From: Bacteroidia bacterium
Lineage (GTDB): Bacteria > Bacteroidota > Bacteroidia > Flavobacteriales > Flavobacteriaceae
Assembly: GCA_018679315.1 (NCBI GenBank)
Contig: JAHHLF010000202.1
Span: 1-11,468, forward strand
Length of the DNA stretch: 11,468 bases
Direction: 5' to 3'
The notes under the pieces were generated by a model. The model did no database searches. It saw nothing but the letters and a program-made list of their open reading frames with translations, and was not told the origin of the DNA. This document shows, in pieces, positions 1-5,925 of this stretch; the stretch's first letter is position 1; each line of letters starts with the position of its first letter. The position numbers and the translations under genes are program-made.

Positions 1-240
1 CATGGGGAATGCAGCACCGTACTCCAGCGCAGCTTCGCCATCCACTTTTTTGATTTCTGGGAGATTGGCCAGGCCGAGATAGTCATTGATACTCCAGGTA
101 ATAACTTCCTTGCCCTGGAATTTCATACGATTTGAGATAGGTCCCTCCAACTTCGGAAAAACGAAGTATCCTTCTGCCTGCGACGCCCATTTACCTAATG
201 GGCCTTTGTTCTCAATGATCCGCTCAAATAAGTCTCTCAT
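1..240 (-). CDS. alpha-oxoamine synthase-family PLP enzyme, N-terminal part (possible cysteate/serine acyltransferase)
   Basis: Reading leftward from an ATG at 238-240, 80 codons stay open to the window edge, so only the N-terminus is present. The translation has the N-terminal pattern of alpha-oxoamine synthases (serine palmitoyltransferase, KBL, BioF): an aromatic-rich stretch (EGYFVFPKLEG, residues 23-33), then GKEVITWSINDYLGL (43-57), then a YGAAFPM segment (74-80) that normally leads into the substrate-binding region. The family uses PLP to condense an amino acid with an acyl thioester. The catalytic lysine lies beyond the edge and cannot be checked. A cysteine-synthase-like gene lies directly upstream on the same strand, which suggests a cysteate-fatty acyltransferase of capnine (sulfonolipid) synthesis; that assignment is inference. 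Serine palmitoyltransferase-like or KBL-like activity remains possible. It probably has its own promoter (-7 box at 264-271). Confidence 0.8.
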   Translation of the reverse strand, partial: MRDLFERIIENKGPLGKWASQAEGYFVFPKLEGPISNRMKFQGKEVITWSINDYLGLANLPEIKKVDGEAALEYGAAFPM

Positions 241-263
241 AATGGCCTGATTGATTTTGCTTG

Positions 264-271
264 CAAAACTA
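264..271 (-). promoter_or_regulatory. Flavobacterial -7 box (TAGTTTTG) for the oxoamine synthase gene
   Basis: On the minus strand this octamer matches TAnnTTTG, the Bacteroidota -7 consensus, and ends 23 nt before the ATG at 240. About 19 nt upstream only an imperfect -33 (ATG in place of TTG) is seen. Its position after the terminator at 321-350 supports separate transcription of the downstream gene. Confidence 0.45.
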
Positions 272-320
272 TGGATTTTTGTGCGCTCCTCATAATTAAA
301 ATTCCCTTCTTTATACCTGC

Positions 321-350
321 AAAAAAAAAGCAATGACACCCGGTCATTGC
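321..350 (-). terminator. Rho-independent terminator after the cysteine-synthase-like gene
   Basis: An 8-bp perfect stem (GCAATGAC at 330-337 with GTCATTGC at 343-350) closes a 5-nt loop. On the minus strand it is followed by nine U residues (A run at 321-329). It lies 22 nt past the stop codon of the upstream minus-strand gene and is oriented for that strand only. Confidence 0.88.
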
Positions 351-372
351 TGATTTACAATATGTTAGTCAG

Positions 373-1413
373 TTATTTAACCGCTTGTTTGGTCTTTTTC
401 TGAACTGTTGTTTTTTCTTCAGTAAAGCCTTGCTCCTCCATCCACTTATCATCAAAGACCTTACTCATATAACGAGAACCGTGATCAGGGAAGATAATGA
501 CAACCCTGCTATGCTTATTGAATTCACCATTATTAGCCGCCTTACGAACAGCTTGAAGCGCTGCGCCACTTGTATAACCTACAAATAATCCTTCCTTCCT
601 GGCGATCTCACGTGCTGCATGAGCACTCTCTTCATCTGAAACCTTGATAAAATCGTCAATGATCTCGAAATCTGTTGCATCAGGTATCAGGTTCTTACCC
701 AATCCTTCAATACGGTACGGATAGATCTCATCGGCATCAAATTCTCCGGTTTCGTGATACTTCTTAATCACAGAACCATAGGCATCTACACCCAATATTC
801 TAATATCGGGATTTTGTTCTTTCAAATACTTTGCTGTACCAGAGATCGTCCCACCGGTACCACTACAGGCGATCAGATGGGTTATGGTTCCCCCTGATTG
901 CTCCCATATTTCAGGGCCCGTAGTCTTGTAATGGGCATTTATATTCAACTGGTTAAAATATTGGTTGATATAAATAGAATCTTTATTCTCCTTGTGTAAA
1001 CGCTTGGCTACCTCATAATAGGAACGAGGGTCATCGGCACTTACGTGAGCAGGGCACACATGCACTTCGGCACCCATAGCGCGAAGCATGTCTATTTTGT
1101 CTTTGGACGATTTAGAACTTACCGCCAGGATACATCTGTATCCTTTTACCACACTGACCATAGCGAGGCTAAAGCCAGTATTCCCTGAAGTAGTTTCCAC
1201 GATAGTGGCACCCTCGGTAAGGATCCCAAGTCGTTCCGCCTCTTCAATAATATGAATGGCGATCCGATCCTTGGAAGAATGACCAGGATTCATAGCCTCT
1301 ACTTTGGCGTAAAATTCTCCGGGAAGGGTATTGGTAACGGAGTTCAATTGGATGAGTGGCGTATTCCCGATAAGTTCGAGAATATTCTTGTAGGCCCTTA
1401 TCTTTTGTTCCAT
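373..1413 (-). CDS. PLP-dependent cysteine synthase/CBS-fold enzyme (candidate cysteate synthase)
   Basis: A complete 346-residue fold-type II PLP enzyme. The Schiff-base lysine is K48 in NPGHSSKDR (42-50), followed by the substrate loop TSGNTG (75-80), the phosphate-binding loop GTGGT (185-189) and a C-terminal FPDHGSRY motif (308-315) that resembles the LPDS-R-Y motif of the CBS catalytic core. No CBS regulatory domains follow. The family replaces the beta-substituent of serine derivatives: sulfide gives cysteine, homocysteine gives cystathionine, and sulfite gives cysteate. The usual G-S-V-K-D-R around the lysine is H-S-S-K-D-R here. The start is the ATG at 1411-1413. An oxoamine synthase gene lies downstream, so a role as cysteate synthase supplying capnine synthesis is attractive, but the sequence alone cannot exclude cysteine synthase or cystathionine beta-synthase. 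A possible promoter (1466-1473) and leader repeats (1426-1458) precede it. Confidence 0.88.
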   Translation of the reverse strand: MEQKIRAYKNILELIGNTPLIQLNSVTNTLPGEFYAKVEAMNPGHSSKDRIAIHIIEEAERLGILTEGATIVETTSGNTGFSLAMVSVVKGYRCILAVSSKSSKDKIDMLRAMGAEVHVCPAHVSADDPRSYYEVAKRLHKENKDSIYINQYFNQLNINAHYKTTGPEIWEQSGGTITHLIACSGTGGTISGTAKYLKEQNPDIRILGVDAYGSVIKKYHETGEFDADEIYPYRIEGLGKNLIPDATDFEIIDDFIKVSDEESAHAAREIARKEGLFVGYTSGAALQAVRKAANNGEFNKHSRVVIIFPDHGSRYMSKVFDDKWMEEQGFTEEKTTVQKKTKQAVK

Positions 1414-1425
1414 ACAGTCAGGTTA

Positions 1426-1458
1426 GCATATGCAAACCCTTTTGGGGGGATATGCATA
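1426..1458 (-). repeat. Phased direct repeat and dyad in the leader of the cysteine-synthase-like gene
   Basis: ATATGCA occurs at 1428-1434 and again at 1450-1456, exactly 22 bp apart, close to two helical turns. The same sequence also forms an imperfect hairpin: TATGCA (1429-1434) pairs with TGCATA (1453-1458), and inside it CCC (1437-1439) pairs with GGG (1444-1446) around TTTT. It lies between a -7 box and the start codon, where an operator or leader structure would act. Function is inferred. Confidence 0.4.
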
Positions 1459-1465
1459 CAAGAGG

Positions 1466-1473
1466 CAAAAATA
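1466..1473 (-). promoter_or_regulatory. Candidate -7 box (TATTTTTG) for the cysteine-synthase-like gene
   Basis: An exact TAnnTTTG match on the minus strand, in the 73-bp gap after the S9 peptidase gene. No good -33 TTG is seen at the expected distance. It lies 52 nt before the ATG, giving a leader of about 45 nt, longer than at the other candidate promoters here. The leader contains the repeats at 1426-1458. Confidence 0.4.
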
Positions 1474-1486
1474 CTATTTTTTTAAT

Positions 1487-3622
1487 TTATTGGCTAATTC
1501 CTTCTAAATCAAGTAGAAAGGCATACTCTTTTGCATATTCTTTTAAGGATTCGAAGCGTCCTGATGCCCCTCCATGGCCTGCATCCATATTGGTATCCAG
1601 GAAGAGTAAATTATCCCCTGTTTTATACTCCCTGAGCTTAGCTACCCATTTGGCAGGCTCCCAGTACTGCACCTGGGAATCGTGGAGTCCCGTGGTCACA
1701 TAAAGATTAGGATATGTTTTAGCTTCTACATTGTCATAGGGCGAATACGATTTCATATACTGATAATAGGTTTCGTCATTCGGATTACCCCACTCATCGT
1801 ATTCCCCAGTCGTCAAAGGAATAGAATCATCCAGCATTGTGGTGACTACATCTACAAAGGGGACAGAAGCGATGACGCCATTATATAGCTCCGGAGCCAT
1901 ATTTACAATAGCTCCCATCAACAATCCTCCTGCAGATCCGCCACTGGCATATAAATGCGCTGCACTGGTATATCCGCTCTTGATCAGGAATTTTGAACAG
2001 TCGATGAAATCTGTAAATGTGTTTATCTTCTTAAGCAACTTGCCATCCTCATACCAAGGCCTGCCCAAATATTGACTACCTCTGACGTGCGCAACTGCAA
2101 ATATGAACCCGCGATCGAGCAGACTTAGCCTCACACTTGAAAAATAAGGGTCTACAGTACTTCCGTACGATCCATAGGCATATTGTAAGAGCGGCCCGCC
2201 TGCCTTTGGATCCGTGTCTTTGTGATAGACCAAAGAGATGGCTACTTCTGCCCCATCTCTCGCTGTGGCCCATACGCGTTCTGATCTATAATTGGCTTTA
2301 TCGAATTTCCCACCAAGTATTTCCTGTTCTTTTTTGATCTCCTTTTCCTTTGTGCGCATGTTGAAGTCAATAACCGAAGTTGGATTGGTCATCGCACTGT
2401 ACCTAAAACGAAGAAATTCAGTATCAAACTCCGGGTTGGTCGAAGTCAAGGCAACATACGTTTCGTTATCAAAAGGAATATAATAGCTATCTGCACCATC
2501 CCAGCGAACTATTTTGATCTTATTCAGCCCGTTTTCCCTTTCCGATAAAACATAGTAGTCTTTGAAGGTATCGATATCCTGAAGCAAGACATCTTCCCTG
2601 TGCGTGATGAAGTCCTCCCATTGATCTTTATTCGTATTGTCATCCGGGGTTTTCATCAATTTAAAATTGGTGGCCCCGTCCTTATTCGTCAGGATATAGA
2701 AATCATTTCCGTGATGGGCTATGCTATATTCCAGCTCTCTTTCCCGAGGTGAAAATATCTTAAACTTACCATTTGGATTGCTGGCCTCAAGTATTTGAAA
2801 TTCAGATGATAAGGTGCTATATGATCCTATGACAATAAATTTCTCAGATTTGGTCTTATATACATAGGTTGAAAACGTATCATCCGCTTCGTGAAAGATA
2901 AGTTCATCCTGGTCAGCAGGGGTGCCTAGAACATGTTTGTAGATATGCGAAGAGCGCAGGGTGACCGGGTCTTTTTTGGTATAGAACAGCGTTTTGTTAT
3001 CATCTGCCCATACAGAGCTTCCTGTTGTATTATCAACCTTATCCGGATAGATCTCCCCTGTTTTCAAATTCTTGATCTGAATATGGTATTGCCTTCTGGA
3101 AATAGTATCCACAGCAAAAGCCGCCATGCTATTGTCCGGACTTATGTTTATGCCTCTTAAATTGAAGAATTCATGCCCTTTTGCCAATTCATTGCAATTA
3201 AACATGATATCTTCTTTTGCGGTCAGACTATCCTTGAACCTGCCATAAATGGGATACTCATACCCTTCTTCGTAGCGAGTAGAGTAATAATAGCCTCGGC
3301 GTTTGTATGGAACCGATGAATCGTCTTCTTTTATTCGGCCCCGCATCTCTTCATAGAGATCTTTTTTGAAGTCTTCTGTATGGGCCGTCATGCCCTTATA
3401 GTAGTCGTTTTCAGCGCTTAGATAGTCTAACACCTCCTGATCTTCACGCTGGTTTAACCAGTAGTAGTTATCGGTCCGCGTGTCGCCGTGCATCGTCAGT
3501 TCTTTCGCTACTTTCTTTGCGATTGGGGGATCCAGATCAGCCATTTTTTTCTGTTGTTCTTGACATGAGGTCGCAAAAATAAGACTTATTGCGAACAGGA
3601 TAGAATAATAGGTATGTTTCAT
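1487..3622 (-). CDS. S9A oligopeptidase B-like serine peptidase, predicted lipoprotein
   Basis: With the ATG at 3620-3622 the protein has 711 residues; a GTG at 3641-3643 would add 7 residues ahead of the signal peptide and is unlikely. The N-terminus MKHTYYSILFAISLIFATSC is a lipoprotein signal with a lipobox-like ATS-C (C20). Next come a beta-propeller region (about 60-440) and an alpha/beta-hydrolase domain. Catalytic residues are S563 in GGSAGG, D648 in GLHDSQV and H683 in DAGHGG. The strings HVRG...WYEDGK, PLTTGEYDEWGNP and YMKSYSPYDNV closely follow E. coli PtrB, so the family is oligopeptidase B, which cuts after basic residues of short peptides. The acidic pair that PtrB uses for P1 recognition (GEFEEW) is GEYDEW here, so one Glu is Asp. 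PtrB is cytosolic; the lipoprotein signal places this one in the envelope. No terminator is visible after it. Confidence 0.92.
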   Translation of the reverse strand: MKHTYYSILFAISLIFATSCQEQQKKMADLDPPIAKKVAKELTMHGDTRTDNYYWLNQREDQEVLDYLSAENDYYKGMTAHTEDFKKDLYEEMRGRIKEDDSSVPYKRRGYYYSTRYEEGYEYPIYGRFKDSLTAKEDIMFNCNELAKGHEFFNLRGINISPDNSMAAFAVDTISRRQYHIQIKNLKTGEIYPDKVDNTTGSSVWADDNKTLFYTKKDPVTLRSSHIYKHVLGTPADQDELIFHEADDTFSTYVYKTKSEKFIVIGSYSTLSSEFQILEASNPNGKFKIFSPRERELEYSIAHHGNDFYILTNKDGATNFKLMKTPDDNTNKDQWEDFITHREDVLLQDIDTFKDYYVLSERENGLNKIKIVRWDGADSYYIPFDNETYVALTSTNPEFDTEFLRFRYSAMTNPTSVIDFNMRTKEKEIKKEQEILGGKFDKANYRSERVWATARDGAEVAISLVYHKDTDPKAGGPLLQYAYGSYGSTVDPYFSSVRLSLLDRGFIFAVAHVRGSQYLGRPWYEDGKLLKKINTFTDFIDCSKFLIKSGYTSAAHLYASGGSAGGLLMGAIVNMAPELYNGVIASVPFVDVVTTMLDDSIPLTTGEYDEWGNPNDETYYQYMKSYSPYDNVEAKTYPNLYVTTGLHDSQVQYWEPAKWVAKLREYKTGDNLLFLDTNMDAGHGGASGRFESLKEYAKEYAFLLDLEGISQ

Positions 3623-3650
3623 AAATGCATTAATTAGCGCCACAATTTAC

Positions 3651-3658
3651 TAATTTTG
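3651..3658 (+). promoter_or_regulatory. Flavobacterial -7 box (TAATTTTG) for the ybaB-like gene
   Basis: An exact TAnnTTTG match ending 20 nt before the ATG at 3679, in the 56-bp gap between divergent genes. No clear -33 TTG is present. The same gap must also hold the promoter of the S9 peptidase gene, for which I see no good match. Confidence 0.5.
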
Positions 3659-3678
3659 AAGCATCAAAAGCATAAACT

Positions 3679-4005
3679 ATGTTAGGAGATATGATGGGCA
3701 TGATGGGAAAGCTCAAGGAAGCAAAGGAAAAAGTGAAGGCTACCAGGGAGCGACTGAATACTATAGAACTCCGGGAACTCTCTGAGGATAAAACAATTGA
3801 GGTTGTTTTAACCGCAAATAGGGAGATCAAAGCAATACATATAGATGATTCCTTGCTCTCAGATAAGAATAAACTGGAAGAAGCCCTGGTAAGTACTCTG
3901 AATAAGGCGATCAAGAAGGCCGGGGAAGTACATAATGCTGAACTGAAAGCCGTTGCCAAAGAAGGACTTCCCAATATTCCGGGAATGGATGCGTTCTTAA
4001 AATAA
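3679..4005 (+). CDS. YbaB/EbfC-family nucleoid-associated protein
   Basis: This 108-residue protein has the layout of the YbaB/EbfC DNA-binding family: a Met/Gly-rich start (MLGDMMGMMGKL), a long N-terminal helix rich in Lys and Glu (11-35), a central strand segment (IEVVLTANREIKAIHIDD, about 40-57), and a C-terminal helix (LEEALVSTLNKAIKKAGEV, about 66-84) ending in a GLPNIPGMDAFLK tail. Family members form dimers that bind DNA in the cytoplasm; in many bacteria the gene lies beside dnaX-recR, which is not the case here. The ATG at 3679 is chosen for its distance from the -7 box at 3651-3658 and its match to family N-termini. The thioredoxin-like gene follows 45 nt downstream with no visible terminator or promoter between, so the two are probably co-transcribed. 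Confidence 0.9.
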   Translation: MLGDMMGMMGKLKEAKEKVKATRERLNTIELRELSEDKTIEVVLTANREIKAIHIDDSLLSDKNKLEEALVSTLNKAIKKAGEVHNAELKAVAKEGLPNIPGMDAFLK

Positions 4006-4050
4006 GGGAAGTCGGTATACTTCTTGTTCACTAAAACGCAAATACGACTT

Positions 4051-4509
4051 ATGAAACGCTATGTATTACTTTTTCTTCTTATCCCATTGATCGGATTTAG
4101 TCAAAGCGATCAGATCTCAGTTGCCGATATTAGCTGGCATCTGAACTACGACAAGGCGCTGAAAGAATCTAAGAAAGAAAACAAGAACATCCTGGTCTAC
4201 TTTACGGGTAGCGATTGGTGTGCGCCCTGTAAGAAATTGAAGAAGGATTTCTTTGAAACTGAAGATTTTAAGTCAGCTTCTGAAGACTATATACTATTAT
4301 ATGTAGATATACCGATGAATAAAGATCTGCTGACATCGGATCAACTTGCTCACAACAAAGCACTCCTCCCCCGATTAAATAAGAAAAGTGTATTTCCTCT
4401 ATTCACTGTTGTAGATCCTAAAGAGCGTCTATTAGATAAAATGTCGGGTTATAATATGACCGGTGAGATCCGGTATCACCTGGAATTTATGAAAAAGAAC
4501 AAGGGCTAA
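4051..4509 (+). CDS. Exported thioredoxin-family protein (CAPC)
   Basis: With the ATG at 4051 the protein has 152 residues and opens with a clean signal peptide (MKRYVLLFLLIPLIGFSQ), so it should act in the periplasm. A TTG at 4024 in the same frame would put nine residues ahead of the signal peptide and is rejected. The thioredoxin fold is shown by VYFTGSDWCAPCKKLKKDFF, with redox cysteines C57 and C60 in WCAPC, and by the cis-proline segment VFPLFTVVDP (P116). This type of small single-domain protein resembles the thioredoxin_7/DUF255-like group that reduces or isomerises disulfides in exported proteins; the partner is not evident. The convergent downstream OmpA-like protein has many cysteines, but a link is speculation. 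Transcription ends at the palindromic terminator at 4523-4552. Confidence 0.88.
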   Translation: MKRYVLLFLLIPLIGFSQSDQISVADISWHLNYDKALKESKKENKNILVYFTGSDWCAPCKKLKKDFFETEDFKSASEDYILLYVDIPMNKDLLTSDQLAHNKALLPRLNKKSVFPLFTVVDPKERLLDKMSGYNMTGEIRYHLEFMKKNKG

Positions 4510-4522
4510 GAACCTTACCAAT

Positions 4523-4552
4523 AAAAAAGGCTTCCGATCGGAAGCCTTTTTT
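4523..4552. terminator. Bidirectional rho-independent terminator
   Basis: A 30-bp perfect palindrome: A6, then GGCTTCCGA and its complement TCGGAAGCC, then T6. It gives a GC-rich stem with a U run on both strands. It lies 14 nt after the stop of the thioredoxin-like gene and 19 nt from the stop of the convergent OmpA-like gene, so it can serve both. Confidence 0.92.
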
Positions 4553-4570
4553 GTTTTGTGACAGATCAGA

Positions 4571-5671
4571 TTAGTTATTGATCAATCTGAATTCTGTTCT
4601 CCTGTTAGACGAATGCTCTCTTTCTGTACAAGAAACACCATCGGCGCAGCGATTCTTAAGATTGCGCTCTCCATAGCCATTGGCAACCAATAGGCTGGAG
4701 TTAACACCTTTAGAGATCAAATAATCTGCAACTGCTTTTGCTCTTTTTTCAGAAAGACTCTGGTTAGAGTTTGCAGAACCACGCGCATCTGTATGCGACG
4801 CAATTTCCAATTTAACACCTGGGTTCTGTTGTAGAACTGGCATTAAACGAGAGTCGATAATTCGCATAGCTTCAGAAGTAAGAGAGGCGCTACCTAAGTT
4901 CCAATTGATAGGAAGTGCTTGGTATTCTACCAAAGAACACTCAACTTCTTTCCATGTAGTGAGTCCACCTTTCTCCTTTAAAACTTCGCGTGTTACCGTA
5001 CGGGTTTCAGCAGGAATAGTTTCCTCAACTGTCGTTGCATCTTTGTCTAAAACAGTTTTGGTGATCTCTGCATATTCAGCAGGAATTATCTCCTCAACTA
5101 CGCGGGCAGGCTCAAGCATTACTCGCTTGGTATACGACCCGGATTTAGAACCAATTGGTGCAGATGTTGTACTAGCATCATTGGCAATTACCTGAGTAGA
5201 CACAGTTGTGTATTCTGCAGGATATCCTTTATAACACCAATAGCGACAGTCGTCCGGATTTCCGGAAGCACAATCAGGAGCAGGTGAACCTAATTCCCAC
5301 TGGGCATAGGCCGGCTTGAGCTCGATCGTTTCCGAACTTGGCGAAAACTTTGCCGGAATTACAGATAAGGTGTTCCCACCTTCTTTAGAAACGTAAGTAA
5401 CAGTTTCTGTTCCCCATTTTGCAGGTACAACAGCTAACCTTTTACCTTCATCCTTAACCAGTACTCTTTCAGTAACTGTTTTGAATGTGGCAGGAACAGT
5501 CCGTAGGACTTTGTAAGCTGGTTTAAGCGTAATCGTCACAGTTTCATTGACGTAAACATCAGGCGTTGTACAACGTACGTAGCACTTGCCTGGCTCGGGG
5601 TTTGAAGGGAGGTCTTGTGCCATCCCGTAGGCGGAAACCAATACCGCCAAAAGAAATAAATTTCTTTTCAT
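4571..5671 (-). CDS. OmpA-family outer-membrane protein with PA-type repeats
   Basis: The 366-residue protein starts with a signal peptide (MKRNLFLLAVLVSAYGMAQ). Residues 255-364 form an OmpA-like peptidoglycan-binding domain, with ASHTDARGSA (291-300), LSEKRAKAVADYL (306-318) and NGYGERN (331-337). D295 and R310 sit where the family binds diaminopimelate. Between them, residues 50-240 are not a beta-barrel but a repeat region with nine Pro-Ala dipeptides, each usually followed by an aromatic residue and a TVT-type strand. The block with PA at 51/60/83 is repeated at 188/197/220 with identical spacing. Cysteines come in clusters (C30/C34, C134/C142/C146, C342/C348), which suggests disulfides. 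The likely role is anchoring an exported beta-rich region to peptidoglycan. The gene seems monocistronic, ending at the shared terminator at 4523-4552. Confidence 0.9.
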   Translation of the reverse strand: MKRNLFLLAVLVSAYGMAQDLPSNPEPGKCYVRCTTPDVYVNETVTITLKPAYKVLRTVPATFKTVTERVLVKDEGKRLAVVPAKWGTETVTYVSKEGGNTLSVIPAKFSPSSETIELKPAYAQWELGSPAPDCASGNPDDCRYWCYKGYPAEYTTVSTQVIANDASTTSAPIGSKSGSYTKRVMLEPARVVEEIIPAEYAEITKTVLDKDATTVEETIPAETRTVTREVLKEKGGLTTWKEVECSLVEYQALPINWNLGSASLTSEAMRIIDSRLMPVLQQNPGVKLEIASHTDARGSANSNQSLSEKRAKAVADYLISKGVNSSLLVANGYGERNLKNRCADGVSCTEREHSSNRRTEFRLINN

Positions 5672-5766
5672 AATAGTCTAGTGTTTTAATTAATTATTAT
5701 ATGCTCGCGAAAGTCTCCAATTCTATTTTTTTCATACTATCAAGCCGTCAAACAAAAATTAAGAAT

Positions 5767-5800
5767 CGATGAAATACACAAAAAGCCGATGAAATGCGCA
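5767..5800. repeat. Direct repeat, 14-bp unit, 20-bp period
   Basis: CGATGAAATACACA (5767-5780) and CGATGAAATGCGCA (5787-5800) match at 12 of 14 positions, with the first nine identical. The 20-bp period is about two helical turns, as expected for a tandem protein-binding site. It lies about 100 bp upstream of the ompA-like start. Any role is inferred. Confidence 0.4.
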
Positions 5801-5825
5801 AGCAGTGCAAAAAACTAATTTTTTG

Positions 5826-5841
5826 GTAAGAATAATCTTAC
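5826..5841. repeat. Short perfect inverted repeat
   Basis: GTAAGA (5826-5831) and TCTTAC (5836-5841) form a perfect 6-bp dyad around ATAA. There is no U run, so it is not a terminator. It could be a binding site in the ompA-like upstream region or chance in AT-rich DNA. Confidence 0.3.
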
Positions 5842-5925
5842 TTAACCGTAAATATTGAAACGTTACTTACCCACTAGCTTCCTTGTGGGCAAACACAAAT
5901 AATCAGTAGTTTTTTAAATCGTGAA

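Larger units (their letters stand above)
5672..5925. other. Intergenic region upstream of the ompA-like gene
   Basis: These 254 AT-rich bases hold no convincing gene. They must contain the promoter of the minus-strand ompA-like gene and the 3' end of the threonine aldolase transcript. No perfect TAnnTTTG is seen on the minus strand; TAGAATTG near 5720 is a one-mismatch candidate. The region also contains a direct repeat (5767-5800) and a small hairpin (5826-5841), listed separately, plus a 5-bp stem at 5870-5889 that lacks a U run. Confidence 0.6.

Noticed and set aside
3623..3643. GTG start extending the S9 peptidase by seven residues
   Set aside because: It would put MALINAF before a complete lipoprotein signal peptide; the ATG at 3620-3622 gives a normal signal.
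3630..4031. A 133-codon open frame on the minus strand across the ybaB-like gene
   Set aside because: It is fully antisense to a well-supported gene, low-complexity Ser/Ala-rich, and resembles no family; its length follows from the codon use of the real gene.
4024..4050. TTG start for the thioredoxin-like protein
   Set aside because: It adds nine polar residues ahead of a clean signal peptide that starts at the ATG at 4051.
5697..5735. A 12-residue upstream ORF (minus) before the ompA-like gene
   Set aside because: No ribosome site, no recognisable leader-peptide codon bias, and it overlaps the possible promoter; expected by chance.
5870..5889. CCCAC/GTGGG stem as a terminator for the threonine aldolase gene
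   Set aside because: Only 5 bp with a 10-nt loop and no U run on the minus strand.
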